Below, in pieces: positions 8,827 through 17,133 of a stretch of 37,312 bases of DNA. A program made the position numbers and the translations under genes. The notes below the pieces were generated by a model. That model was not told the DNA's origin. It worked only from the letters and a program-made list of their open reading frames with translations, and ran no database searches. This DNA comes from an uncultured Actinomycetes bacterium (GTDB lineage Bacteria; Actinomycetota; Actinomycetes; S36-B12), in the NCBI GenBank assembly GCA_937902285.1, contig CALGTB010000270.1, forward strand, positions 1 through 37,312, read 5' to 3'. Position 1 is the stretch's first letter. Each line of letters begins with the position of its first letter.

Positions 8827-9672
8827 TCACGCCTCCGGATCGATGGGCACGCGCGAGCTCGACGTCGGCCACTCGTCGCGGGCGGGCAGCGGGGGAGGGG
8901 TGCCGCCCCAGGCCGGGCAGAGGGCCCGATGACTGCACCAGTCGCACAGCTTCGACGGCGTGGGCGGGAACTCACGGGCGTCGGCGGCGCGCGCGATCGC
9001 GTCGCGCAGCGCGAGGATCTTGCGCTCGGTGGAGAGCAGGTCGTCCTCGTCGGGCTCATACCGGAGCAGCTCGGAGTTCCCGAGGTACATGAGCTGCAGC
9101 AGGCGTGGCACCGTGCCGGTCATGCGCCACCACGTCAGGGCGTAGAAGCGCATCTGGAACATCGCCTTGCCCTCGAAGGCCGCCCCGGGCGAACGGCCGG
9201 TCTTGTAGTCGACGATGCGGATGAGGCCGTCGGGAGTGCGGTCGACCCGGTCGATGAAGCCGCGGATCTCGAAGGACTCGGCGAGCTGGGCGGAGACGCC
9301 CAGTTCGCGGGCATGCGGCTCGAGGCGACGGGGGTCCTCGAGCCCGAAGTACGACTCCAGCAGCGCAGCGACGTCAGGGGCCGAGCCGTCGTCGCCCTGC
9401 ACGGCCCTGGCCGACTCAGGCTCGTCGCGCACCATCTCGTCGAAGGCCCTCACGACGAGGTCGGCAGCGGCGTCGAGAGTTCGGTCGTGGGCGGGCAGGT
9501 CGAACAGTGTCTCGAGTGCGCGGTGGACCAGGGAGCCGCGCACGGCGGCCGGCGAGGGCTCCTCGGGGAGCCGGTCGATCGACCGGAACCGGAACAGCAG
9601 CGGGCAGGTCATGAAGTCGGACGCCCGGGACGGCGAGAGGGACGACGGGAACGGAATCGGCACCGCGGACAT
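8827..9672 (-). CDS. RecB-like PD-(D/E)XK nuclease with predicted 4Fe-4S cluster
   Basis: A 281-residue nuclease of the RecB/Cas4/AddB C-terminal type. Family residues are visible: RGSLVHRALE (His), GFIDRVDR (Asp) and VDYKTG (Asp-x-Lys). Cys23 together with Cys243-x2-Cys246-x5-Cys252 forms the spaced Cys pattern that holds a 4Fe-4S cluster in Cas4 and AddB, so DNA end processing is likely but unproven. No helicase partner or CRISPR array is present. It is divergent from trmI, an arrangement matching Rv2119/Rv2118c in M. tuberculosis. TAGGCT precedes the ATG by 6 nt, implying a leaderless mRNA. Confidence 0.9.
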   Translation of the reverse strand: MSAVPIPFPSSLSPSRASDFMTCPLLFRFRSIDRLPEEPSPAAVRGSLVHRALETLFDLPAHDRTLDAAADLVVRAFDEMVRDEPESARAVQGDDGSAPDVAALLESYFGLEDPRRLEPHARELGVSAQLAESFEIRGFIDRVDRTPDGLIRIVDYKTGRSPGAAFEGKAMFQMRFYALTWWRMTGTVPRLLQLMYLGNSELLRYEPDEDDLLSTERKILALRDAIARAADAREFPPTPSKLCDWCSHRALCPAWGGTPPPLPARDEWPTSSSRVPIDPEA

Positions 9673-9678
9673 GGCCCG

Positions 9679-9684
9679 AGCCTA
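9679..9684 (-). promoter_or_regulatory. -10-like element for the RecB-like nuclease (TAGGCT)
   Basis: TAGGCT on the minus strand is spaced 6 nt from the ATG at 9672. Only 18 bp separate it from the oppositely directed trmI element at 9703-9708. Confidence 0.5.
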
Positions 9685-9702
9685 TTGACCGGGGCTGACC
9701 AC

Positions 9703-9708
9703 TAGCCT
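9703..9708 (+). promoter_or_regulatory. -10-like element for trmI (TAGCCT)
   Basis: TAGCCT ends 7 nt before the trmI ATG; no ribosome-binding sequence lies between. It is back-to-back with the nuclease promoter, and a TGACC direct repeat occupies the bases between the two hexamers. Confidence 0.5.
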
Positions 9709-9715
9709 TCCGAGC

Positions 9716-10660
9716 ATGTCCGAGAACGCCGGCGAGAGCCAGCACAGCACCTCCTGGCGGCGCCGTGGCCCGTTCCGCCCGGGCGACCTGGTCCAGCTGT
9801 CCGATCCGAAGGGCAAGCTGCACACCATCACGCTCGAGCCGGGACGGGAGTTCCACACCCACCGTGGCCGGGTGCCGCACGACGACCTCATCGGGGCACC
9901 GGAGGGCACGGTGGTGACCTCGACCAACGGCACGGGCTACCTCGCGCTGCGCCCGCTCCTCGACGACTTCGTCCTGTCGATGCCGCGGGGCGCCCAGGTG
10001 ATCTACCCCAAGGACGCCGCCCGCATCGTCGGACTGTGCAACCTCGGCCCCGGCGCCCGTGTAGCGGAGGCGGGCGTCGGCTCCGGTGCCCTGACCTGCT
10101 CGCTGCTGCGCGCGGTGGGCGACACGGGCCTGGTGCACAGCTACGAGCGGCGTCAGGACTTCGCGGACATCGCGGCGGCCAACGTGCGGCGCTGGTACGG
10201 ATCCGAGCCGTCCTGCTGGACCCTGACCGTGGGCGACCTGGTCGAGGCGATGGACGACTCCGACCTCGATGCCGTCGTGCTCGACATGCTGGCCCCGTGG
10301 GAGTGCCTGGAGGCCGTCGCCGCGGCCCTGGCGCCCGGTGGCGTCGTCGTCGGCTACGTGGCGACCGCCACCCAGATGTCGCGCCTCGTGGAGACGCTGC
10401 GCCTGTCGGGCGACTGGACCGAGCCGAGGGCCGAGGAGACGATGATGCGGACGTGGCATCTCGAGGGACTCGCGGTCCGGCCCGACCACCGGATGAACGG
10501 CCACACGGGCTTCCTCGTCACGGCACGTCGGCTGGCCCCGGGCGCCGTGCTCCCCGCCCGGCGCCGGCGCCCCGCCCCCGGCGCCTACGGCGAGGACTAC
10601 ACGGGTCCCGGATCGGGCGCCGCCGAGCCGGCACCCGAGGACGTGCCGACGGTCGACTGA
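9716..10660 (+). CDS. trmI: tRNA (adenine-58-N1) methyltransferase TrmI
   Basis: Methylates N1 of A58 in the T-loop of tRNAs using AdoMet; it works as a homotetramer in the family (M. tuberculosis Rv2118c is the structural reference). The 314-residue protein has the N-terminal beta domain (FRPGDLVQLSDPKGKLHTI), AdoMet motif I VAEAGVGSGALT, the acidic strand end SYERR, and VVLDMLAPWE around motif IV. The C-terminal 30 residues are an Arg/Pro-rich tail beyond the usual fold. It heads the proteasome block, 81 bp ahead of arc. The start is ATG 9716, supported by TAGCCT 7 nt upstream. Confidence 0.95.
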   Translation: MSENAGESQHSTSWRRRGPFRPGDLVQLSDPKGKLHTITLEPGREFHTHRGRVPHDDLIGAPEGTVVTSTNGTGYLALRPLLDDFVLSMPRGAQVIYPKDAARIVGLCNLGPGARVAEAGVGSGALTCSLLRAVGDTGLVHSYERRQDFADIAAANVRRWYGSEPSCWTLTVGDLVEAMDDSDLDAVVLDMLAPWECLEAVAAALAPGGVVVGYVATATQMSRLVETLRLSGDWTEPRAEETMMRTWHLEGLAVRPDHRMNGHTGFLVTARRLAPGAVLPARRRRPAPGAYGEDYTGPGSGAAEPAPEDVPTVD

Positions 10661-10707
10661 TGCGTGTCGCGGCGCCTCGTAGCCGCGCAGGCGCGCAGCC
10701 GTCGGGT

Positions 10708-10713
10708 TACAGT
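10708..10713 (+). promoter_or_regulatory. possible -10 element for arc (TACAGT)
   Basis: TACAGT lies in the 81-bp gap after trmI. A start near 10720 would leave a 20-nt leader holding the GGAGG site (10733-10737) of arc. No -35 was recognised. Confidence 0.35.
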
Positions 10714-10741
10714 GGCGAGCAAGCACTCACCTGGAGGCGTC

Positions 10742-12406
10742 GTGACCGAGTCGGAACCGCTGCAGTCGCGGGTCGGGAGCCTGGAGTCCGCCCTGAACGA
10801 GGTTCGTGGCGAGCTGGCGGCGCAGAAGGACCACAACCAGCGGCTCATCTCCACGCTGCGCGATGCCCGTGAGCAGATCGTCACCCTCAAGGCCGAGGTC
10901 GACCGGCTCGGCGAGCCGCCGAGCGGGTTCGCGACGTTCCTCGTCCAGTACGGCGACGGCACCGCGGACGTCATGGCGTCCGGGAAGAAGCTGCGCGTCG
11001 CCCTGAGCCCGGCCATCGACGCCGACGCCCTGAGGCCCGGCCAGGAGGTCATGCTCAACGAGTCGCTGAACGTCATCGACGTCCGGTCCTTCGAGGACAC
11101 CGGCGAGATCGTGGTCTTCAAGGAGTTCATCGGCGAGGACCGGGATCGTGCGCTCGTCATCGGCCGCGCCGACGAGGAGCGGGTGGTGCGCGTCGCACAG
11201 CCCCTGCGGGAGATGCGGATCAGGGCGGGCGACTCGCTGCTCTGCGACGTGCGCTCGGGCTACGTCTTCGAGCGCATCCCCAAGTCCGAGGTCGAGGAGC
11301 TCGTCCTCGAGGAGGTGCCCGACATCCGCTACCAGGACATCGGCGGCCTCGGCGAGCAGATCGACGCCATCCGCGACGCCGTGGAACTGCCGTTCATGCA
11401 TCCGGACCTCTTCGCCGAGCATGACCTCAAGCCGCCGAAGGGGATCCTGCTCTACGGTCCGCCCGGCTGCGGGAAGACGCTGATCGCGAAAGCCGTCGCG
11501 AACTCGCTCGCGAAGAAGGTGGCCGAGCGCACGGGCCGCGAGGAGGGCCGATCCTTCTTCCTCAACATCAAGGGCCCCGAGCTGCTCAACAAGTACGTCG
11601 GCGAGACCGAGCGGCACATCCGACTGGTGTTCCAGCGCGCCCGCGAGAAGGCCTCCGAGGGCATGCCCGTCATCGTGTTCTTCGACGAGATGGACTCGCT
11701 GTTCCGCACGCGCGGATCAGGCGTGTCCAGCGACGTCGAGAACACCATCGTGCCGCAGCTGCTGAGCGAGATCGATGGCGTCGAAAGCCTTGAGAACGTC
11801 ATCGTCATCGGCGCCTCGAACCGCGAGGACATGATCGACCCGGCCATCCTGCGACCCGGCCGGCTCGACGTGAAGATCAAGATCGAGCGCCCCGACGCCG
11901 AGGCCGCGCGCGACATCTTCACGAAGTACCTGGTGCCGACGCTGCCGCTGCACCCCGACGACGTCGCCGAGCACGGTGGTGATCCGGCCGCAGCCTGCCG
12001 CGCGATGATCCAGCGGGCCGTCGAGCGGATGTACACCGAGTCCGACGAGAACCGCTTCCTCGAGGTCACGTACGCGAACGGCGACAAGGAGATCCTCTAC
12101 TTCAAGGACTTCAACTCCGGCGCCATGATCGAGAACATCGTGGCGCGGGCCAAGAAGATGGCGATCAAGGACTTCCTCGACATGGGGGAGAAGGGCATCC
12201 GGGTCCAGCACGTGCTCTCGGCCTGCATCGACGAGTTCCGCGAGAACGAGGACCTCCCGAACACGACCAACCCCGACGACTGGGCGCGCATCTCCGGCAA
12301 GAAGGGCGAGCGGATCGTCTTCATCCGCACGCTCATCCAGGGCAAGAAGGGCTCCGAGCCGGGCCGGTCCATCGAGAACGTGGCGAACACCGGGCAGTAC
12401 CTCTAG
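10742..12406 (+). CDS. arc: Proteasome-associated AAA+ ATPase ARC/Mpa
   Basis: Hexameric ATPase that recognises pupylated proteins, unfolds them and feeds them into the 20S proteasome. The 554-residue product has an N-terminal coiled coil (about 1-57) that binds Pup, an OB region (about 60-175), and an AAA module with Walker A GPPGCGKT (239-246), Walker B IVFFDE (311-316), sensor GASNR (357-361) and arginine finger RPGR (371-374). The C-terminus ends GQYL, the terminal motif that docks into the proteasome alpha ring. The GTG at 10742 has GGAGG 4 nt upstream; a start at 10664 would add a basic, unconserved extension. Dop follows after 28 bp. Confidence 0.97.
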   Translation: MTESEPLQSRVGSLESALNEVRGELAAQKDHNQRLISTLRDAREQIVTLKAEVDRLGEPPSGFATFLVQYGDGTADVMASGKKLRVALSPAIDADALRPGQEVMLNESLNVIDVRSFEDTGEIVVFKEFIGEDRDRALVIGRADEERVVRVAQPLREMRIRAGDSLLCDVRSGYVFERIPKSEVEELVLEEVPDIRYQDIGGLGEQIDAIRDAVELPFMHPDLFAEHDLKPPKGILLYGPPGCGKTLIAKAVANSLAKKVAERTGREEGRSFFLNIKGPELLNKYVGETERHIRLVFQRAREKASEGMPVIVFFDEMDSLFRTRGSGVSSDVENTIVPQLLSEIDGVESLENVIVIGASNREDMIDPAILRPGRLDVKIKIERPDAEAARDIFTKYLVPTLPLHPDDVAEHGGDPAAACRAMIQRAVERMYTESDENRFLEVTYANGDKEILYFKDFNSGAMIENIVARAKKMAIKDFLDMGEKGIRVQHVLSACIDEFRENEDLPNTTNPDDWARISGKKGERIVFIRTLIQGKKGSEPGRSIENVANTGQYL

Positions 12407-12434
12407 TGGTCGCAGGCCGGTCCGGCGAGGAGGG

Positions 12435-13964
12435 GTGAGCGTCCATCGGGTGATGGGTATCGAGACCGAGTACGGGATCAGCGTGCCCGGCCTGCCCAAT
12501 ATGAACCCCATGGCGTCCAGCTCGCAGATCGTCAACGCCTACGCCCGTCAGGCGGCCCAGGGCGCACGCGCGCGGGCCCACTGGGACTACGACCTCGAGA
12601 GCCCGCTGCGCGACGCGCGCGGCTTCGACATGTCGCGGGCCGACGCCGACCCCTCGCAGCTGACGGACGAGGACACGGGGATGGCCAACGTCATCCTCAC
12701 CAACGGTGCCCGGCTCTACGTCGACCACGCGCACCCCGAGTACTCCAGCCCCGAGGTGACGAACCCGCGCGATGCCGTCCTGTGGGACAGGGCCGGCGTG
12801 GTCATCATGGCGCGCGCGATGGAGCTGGCGGCTGCGGTGCCGCAGGCCGAGCCGATCGTGCTCTACAAGAACAACACCGACAACAAGGGCGCGTCGTACG
12901 GCTGTCACGAGAACTACCTGATGCAGAGGGCGACCCCGTTCGCCGACATCGTGCGCCACCTGACCCCGTTCTTCATCACCCGCCAGGTGTTCACCGGAGC
13001 GGGGCGGCTCGGGGTGGGCCAGGACGGCCGGCGGTCGGCCTACCAGATCAGCCAGCGTGCGGACTTCTTCGAGGTCGAGGTGGGCCTCGAGACCACCTTG
13101 AAGCGGCCCATCATCAACACCCGCGACGAGCCCCATGCCGATCCGGAGCGCTTCCGGCGGCTGCACGTCATCGTCGGGGACGCCAATCTCAGCGACACGG
13201 CCACCTACCTCAAGATGGGCACCACTGCCATCGTGCTGTCGATGGTGGAGGCCGGGTTCCTGCGCGGCCGCGACTGGTCTGCCTCCCGGTCCGTGGCGGA
13301 GATGCACGCGGTGTCGCACGACACGACCCTCAGCCACCGCATCGCCCTGGCCGACGGACGATCCCTGACCGCTGTCCAGGTGCAGCAGGAGATCCTCGAC
13401 GCCGCGCGCGACTTCTGCGGCCGTGACGGTGCCTCAGCCCTCGACCCGCAGACCGAGCACGTCCTCGACGAATGGCAGCGGGTCCTCGACGGACTGGCCT
13501 CGGATCCGGCCACCTTGTCCCGGGAACTCGACTGGCTCGCGAAGCTCGCCCTCATGGAGGGGTACATGCGACGCGATGCGCTGCCGTGGGATGCGCCCCG
13601 GCTGCAGCTGATCGACCTGCAGTACTCGGACGTGCGACCCCAACGCGGCCTGGCGGCCCGCCTCGAGGACAGGGGGCTGCTGACGCGGATGTTCACCGAC
13701 GACGAGGTGGCGGCCGCAGTCCTGTCGCCGCCCGAGGACACCCGGGCCTACTTCCGGGGCGAGTGCATGCGCCGGTACCCGGAATCCGTGGCCGCCGCGT
13801 CCTGGGACTCCCTCGTCTTCGACGTCCCCGGGTACGAGTCGCTGCTGCGGGTGCCGACGCTGGAGCCCACCCGCGGCACCCGGGCCCATGTGGGCGCCCT
13901 CCTCGACTCCTCGCCCGACGTCGCCACCCTGATCCAGCGCCTCGGGGCCGACGCCCCGCGCTGA
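12435..13964 (+). CDS. dop: Pup deamidase/depupylase Dop
   Basis: Converts the C-terminal Gln of Pup to Glu and also removes Pup from substrates; ATP-dependent and related to glutamine synthetase. The 509-residue protein begins with the conserved GIETEYGIS ATP/Mg segment. It carries the insertion rich in Ala/Arg and ESPLRDARGFD (about 40-82), the Dop-loop region absent from PafA, which separates the two paralogues here. The putative catalytic Asp97 lies in RLYVDHAHPEY, followed by YKNNTDNKGASYGCHENY. The start is uncertain: GTG 12435 has its GAGG site very close, and GTG 12450 or ATG 12453 would remove 5-6 residues. It lies between arc and pup. Confidence 0.96.
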   Translation: MSVHRVMGIETEYGISVPGLPNMNPMASSSQIVNAYARQAAQGARARAHWDYDLESPLRDARGFDMSRADADPSQLTDEDTGMANVILTNGARLYVDHAHPEYSSPEVTNPRDAVLWDRAGVVIMARAMELAAAVPQAEPIVLYKNNTDNKGASYGCHENYLMQRATPFADIVRHLTPFFITRQVFTGAGRLGVGQDGRRSAYQISQRADFFEVEVGLETTLKRPIINTRDEPHADPERFRRLHVIVGDANLSDTATYLKMGTTAIVLSMVEAGFLRGRDWSASRSVAEMHAVSHDTTLSHRIALADGRSLTAVQVQQEILDAARDFCGRDGASALDPQTEHVLDEWQRVLDGLASDPATLSRELDWLAKLALMEGYMRRDALPWDAPRLQLIDLQYSDVRPQRGLAARLEDRGLLTRMFTDDEVAAAVLSPPEDTRAYFRGECMRRYPESVAAASWDSLVFDVPGYESLLRVPTLEPTRGTRAHVGALLDSSPDVATLIQRLGADAPR

Positions 13965-13979
13965 GCCGGCCGTGGGGGA

Positions 13980-13985
13980 TAGCCT
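13980..13985 (+). promoter_or_regulatory. -10-like element for pup-prcBA (TAGCCT)
   Basis: TAGCCT ends 6 nt before the ATG at 13992. This supports an independent, leaderless transcript for pup-prcB-prcA and makes the GTG at 13986 an unlikely start. Confidence 0.5.
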
Positions 13986-13991
13986 GTGCCC

Positions 13992-14189
13992 ATGCCGCAG
14001 CGAGAGTCCGCCGAACATCGTCACGTCGACCGTGAGACAGCCGAGGACGAGGTGACCGTCTCGTCCGTCGAATCCGCCCCCACGGAGCTCGACGCCGACG
14101 TCGACTCGATCCTCGACGAGATCGACAGCGTCCTCGAGGAGAACGCCGAGGACTTCGTGAAGTCGTTCGTCCAGAAGGGCGGGCAGTGA
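13992..14189 (+). CDS. pup: Prokaryotic ubiquitin-like protein Pup (Gln form)
   Basis: A 65-residue degradation tag. The C-terminal half has the family segment DEIDSVLEENAEDFVKSFVQ, and the last residues are KGGQ; the terminal Gln must be deamidated by Dop before PafA can ligate Pup to substrate lysines. The rest is acidic and probably disordered, with the helix that pairs with the Arc coiled coil near residues 35-55. The ATG at 13992 was preferred over the in-frame GTG six bases earlier because of the -10-like TAGCCT spacing. Its TGA overlaps the prcB start as GTGA, coupling tag and protease synthesis. Confidence 0.97.
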   Translation: MPQRESAEHRHVDRETAEDEVTVSSVESAPTELDADVDSILDEIDSVLEENAEDFVKSFVQKGGQ

Positions 14190-15010
14190 CCCCGACGCAC
14201 GGCCTTCCCGGGCCCTACCGGGCCACCGGGTCGGCGTCGTTCGTCGACTTCCTGGCCGCACTGCATCCCGAGCGCCTGCCCGTCGCGGGCGAGCCGGCCA
14301 TGCAGGGTGCCGGCGCGCTCGCACCCCACGGGACGACGATCGTCGCCCTGCGCACGGACGGCGGGGTGGTCATGGCCGGCGATCGCCGGGCCACGATGGG
14401 CAACATCATCGCCCAGAACGACATCGAGAAGGTCTTCGCGGCAGACGAGTTCTCGGTGATCGGCATCGCGGGCACGGCGGGCCTGGCGGTTGAACTGGTC
14501 CGCCTGTTCCAGGTGGAACTCGAGCACTACGAGAAGATCGAGGGACTGCCGCTGTCGCTGGACGGCAAGGCGAACCGCCTCGCGACCATGCTCCGGGGCA
14601 ACCTGGGCATGGCGATGCAGGGCCTTGCTGTCGTACCCCTGTTCGGTGGCTACGACGAGGCGCGCGGGATCGGCCGGATCTTCTCCTACGACGTCACCGG
14701 CGGGCGCTACGAGGAGCACGACTTCTATGCCGTCGGGTCGGGGTCGAGCTTCGCCCGGGGATCCCTGAAGAAGCTCTTCCGACGCGGAGCGTCCACCGAC
14801 GAGGCCATCGCGACGGCACTCGAGGCGCTCTACGACGCGGCAGACGACGACAGCGCCACGGGCGGGCCCGACATGGCCCGGGGCATCTATCCGGTCGTCG
14901 CCACCGTGGATGCCTCCGGCGTCCACCTGCTCGACGACGACGAGCTGGCGCCGCGGGTGCGGCATATGGTCGACGCGCGGATGACGAGCCCCGACGGAGG
15001 GACGTCATGA
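14186..15010 (+). CDS. prcB: 20S proteasome beta subunit
   Basis: Catalytic beta subunit of the actinobacterial 20S proteasome. The 274-residue precursor carries a propeptide of about 49 residues; cleavage before Thr50 in PHG-TTIVALR would expose the N-terminal threonine nucleophile. Lys and Asp residues expected in the active site occur in VVMAGDRRATMG and near the strand that follows, and the C-terminal half has the YAVGSGSSFARG segment. It starts with GTG within pup's stop codon (GTGA) and ends with ATGA shared with prcA, so pup, prcB and prcA form a fully coupled translational unit. Confidence 0.97.
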   Translation: MTPTHGLPGPYRATGSASFVDFLAALHPERLPVAGEPAMQGAGALAPHGTTIVALRTDGGVVMAGDRRATMGNIIAQNDIEKVFAADEFSVIGIAGTAGLAVELVRLFQVELEHYEKIEGLPLSLDGKANRLATMLRGNLGMAMQGLAVVPLFGGYDEARGIGRIFSYDVTGGRYEEHDFYAVGSGSSFARGSLKKLFRRGASTDEAIATALEALYDAADDDSATGGPDMARGIYPVVATVDASGVHLLDDDELAPRVRHMVDARMTSPDGGTS

Positions 15011-15699
15011 GCGTGCCGTTCTACGTCTCGCCCGAGCAGATCATGCGGGACAAGGCCGACTTCGCCCGCAAGGGCATCGCACGCGGTCGCAGCGTCGTCG
15101 TGATGCAGTACGACGGCGGCATCGTCTTCGTGGCCGAGAACCCCTCGCGGGCGCTCCACAAGATCAGTGAGCTGTACGACCGCATCGGCTTCGCCGCGGT
15201 GGGCAAGTACAACGAGTTCGAGAGCCTGCGGGTCGCCGGCGTCCGCCTCGCCGACATGCGGGGCTACTCGTACGACCGCAGCGACGTCACGGGCCGGAGC
15301 CTGGCCAACGCCTACGCCCAGACGCTCGGCACCATCTTCACCGAGACGGCCAAGCCGTTCGAGGTCGAGATCGTCGTGGCGGAGGTGGGCATGCAGGCCG
15401 ACGACGACCAGCTCTACCGCCTCATGTTCGACGGGTCGGTCGCCGACGAGCGTGGCTACGTGGCGATGGGGGGCTCGGCGGAGCCCATCTCGGCGGGGCT
15501 CCTCGAGGGCTGGCATGAGGGGCTCACGCTCGCCGAGGCCGTGGGCCTGGCCGTGAGCCTGATGGGGCGGCACGGCGACGAGAAGGCCCGCGAGCTGACC
15601 GCCACCCAGCTCGAAGTGGCGGTTCTCGACCGGTCCAGGCCCCGACGGACCTTCCAGCGCCTCTCGAACGGCCGACTCGCCGACCTCCTCGCGGGCTAG
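15007..15699 (+). CDS. prcA: 20S proteasome alpha subunit
   Basis: Non-catalytic alpha subunit that forms the outer rings and gate of the 20S particle and docks the GQYL tails of Arc. The 230-residue protein begins MSVPFYVSPEQIMRDKADFA, the gating N-terminus and first helix, followed by ARKGIARGRSVVVM and the strand VFVAENPS. It has no propeptide and no N-terminal Thr, unlike prcB. The ATG overlaps the prcB stop by ATGA (15007-15010). A gap of 39 bp separates it from pafA. Confidence 0.97.
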   Translation: MSVPFYVSPEQIMRDKADFARKGIARGRSVVVMQYDGGIVFVAENPSRALHKISELYDRIGFAAVGKYNEFESLRVAGVRLADMRGYSYDRSDVTGRSLANAYAQTLGTIFTETAKPFEVEIVVAEVGMQADDDQLYRLMFDGSVADERGYVAMGGSAEPISAGLLEGWHEGLTLAEAVGLAVSLMGRHGDEKARELTATQLEVAVLDRSRPRRTFQRLSNGRLADLLAG

Positions 15700-15726
15700 G
15701 GCGCACGAGGCCGCCGCACCCCGACG

Positions 15727-15732
15727 TACTGT
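15727..15732 (+). promoter_or_regulatory. -10-like element for pafA (TACTGT)
   Basis: TACTGT ends 6 nt before the GTG start of pafA; no ribosome site is present. It suggests that pafA can be transcribed apart from prcBA as a leaderless mRNA. Confidence 0.45.
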
Positions 15733-15738
15733 AGGAAC

Positions 15739-17109
15739 GTGGACCGTCGGATCTTCGGAATCGAGACCGAGTACGGCGTCACGTGCACGTTCAACGGCCA
15801 GCGCCGGCTCAGCCCCGACGAAGTGGCCCGCTACCTGTTCCGCAGGGTCGTCGCCTGGGGTCGCAGCAGCAACGTCTTCCTGACCAACGGCTCGCGCCTG
15901 TACCTCGACGTGGGCAGCCATCCCGAGTACGCGACCGCCGAGTGCGACAGCATCCCCCAGCTCATCACGCACGACCGTGCCGGCGAGCGCATCCTCGAGG
16001 GACTCGTCGTCGATGCCGAGCGTCGGCTGCACGAGGAGGGGGTGTTCGGCGACATCTACCTGTTCAAGAACAACACCGACTCCGCGGGCAACTCCTACGG
16101 CTGCCACGAGAACTACCTGGTGGAGCGGCGCGGCGAGTTCGCGCGCCTGGCCGAGCGCTTCATCCCCTTCCTCATCACCCGGCAGCTGGTCGCGGGCGCG
16201 GGCAAGGTCCTCCAGACGCCCCGCGGGGCCGTCTACTGCCTGAGCCAGCGGGCCGACCACATGTGGGAGGGCGTGTCGAGCGCGACGACACGGTCCCGCC
16301 CCATCATCAACACCCGCGACGAGCCGCATGCCGACGCCGACCTCTACCGGCGCCTGCATGTCATCGTCGGAGACAGCAACATGAGCGAGACCACCACGAT
16401 GCTCAAGGTCGGCACCGCCGACCTCGTCCTGCGCATGCTCGAGGCCGGCGTGGTCATGCGCGACATGACCTTCGAGAACCCGATCAGGGCCATTCGCGAG
16501 ATGAGCCATGACATCACCGGCAAGCGGACGGTCAAGCTCACCACCGGGCGCGAGCTGTCCGCCCTGGCCATGCAGTGGGAGTACTTCGAGAAGGCGTCCG
16601 ACTTCGCCGAGCGGCGTGGCCTCGTCGACGAGCCCACGGGAACCACGCGACGTGTGCTCGAGCTGTGGGGGAGGTCGCTCAAGGCCATCGAGGCGGAGGA
16701 CCTCTCGCTCATCGACCGGGAGATCGACTGGGCCATCAAGCTGCGGCTGCTCAACCGCTACATGGACAAGCACGGCATCGGACTGGAGTCGGCGCGCATC
16801 GCCCAGCTCGATCTCGCCTACCACGACATCAACCGTCGCCGGGGCCTGTACTACATGCTCGAGCGCAGCGGCCTCGTCGAGCGGGTGACCACCGACCTCG
16901 CGGTGTTCGAGGCCAAGTCGGTGCCCCCGCAGACGACCCGGGCCAAGCTCCGCGGCGACTTCGTCCGCCGGGCGCAGGAGCGGCACCGCGACTTCACCGT
17001 CGACTGGGTCCACCTCAAGCTCAACGACCAGGCGCAGCGCACCGTGCTGTGCAAGGACCCCTTCGCCAACGTCGACGAGCGCGTCGAGCGCCTCATCGCG
17101 GGCATGTAG
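15739..17109 (+). CDS. pafA: Pup-protein ligase PafA
   Basis: Uses ATP to form an isopeptide bond between the C-terminal Glu of deamidated Pup and substrate lysines. The 456-residue protein is a paralogue of Dop with the same glutamine-synthetase-like core: GIETEYGVT at residues 7-15, the catalytic Asp57 in RLYLDVGSHPEY, FKNNTDSAGNSYGCHENY, and IINTRDEPHAD. It lacks the Dop loop, and this decides the assignment. The GTG start at 15739 lies 6 nt after TACTGT. In mycobacteria pafA is separated from prcA by several genes; here they are contiguous. Confidence 0.97.
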   Translation: MDRRIFGIETEYGVTCTFNGQRRLSPDEVARYLFRRVVAWGRSSNVFLTNGSRLYLDVGSHPEYATAECDSIPQLITHDRAGERILEGLVVDAERRLHEEGVFGDIYLFKNNTDSAGNSYGCHENYLVERRGEFARLAERFIPFLITRQLVAGAGKVLQTPRGAVYCLSQRADHMWEGVSSATTRSRPIINTRDEPHADADLYRRLHVIVGDSNMSETTTMLKVGTADLVLRMLEAGVVMRDMTFENPIRAIREMSHDITGKRTVKLTTGRELSALAMQWEYFEKASDFAERRGLVDEPTGTTRRVLELWGRSLKAIEAEDLSLIDREIDWAIKLRLLNRYMDKHGIGLESARIAQLDLAYHDINRRRGLYYMLERSGLVERVTTDLAVFEAKSVPPQTTRAKLRGDFVRRAQERHRDFTVDWVHLKLNDQAQRTVLCKDPFANVDERVERLIAGM

Positions 17110-17120
17110 CGGGCGTCGTC

Positions 17121-17126
17121 TAGGCT
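17121..17126 (+). promoter_or_regulatory. -10-like element for the FKBP lipoprotein gene (TAGGCT)
   Basis: TAGGCT ends 7 nt before the GTG at 17134, with no ribosome site between, consistent with a leaderless transcript. Confidence 0.45.
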
Positions 17127-17133
17127 CCTGCCC

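Noticed and set aside
8827..9672. Cas4 of a CRISPR system
   Set aside because: Same nuclease superfamily and Fe-S pattern, but no cas genes or repeats are near, and the neighbourhood is the conserved trmI-arc region.
13986..14189. GTG at 13986 as the pup start
   Set aside because: It would begin directly behind the TAGCCT -10-like element; ATG 13992 gives the usual spacing and family length.
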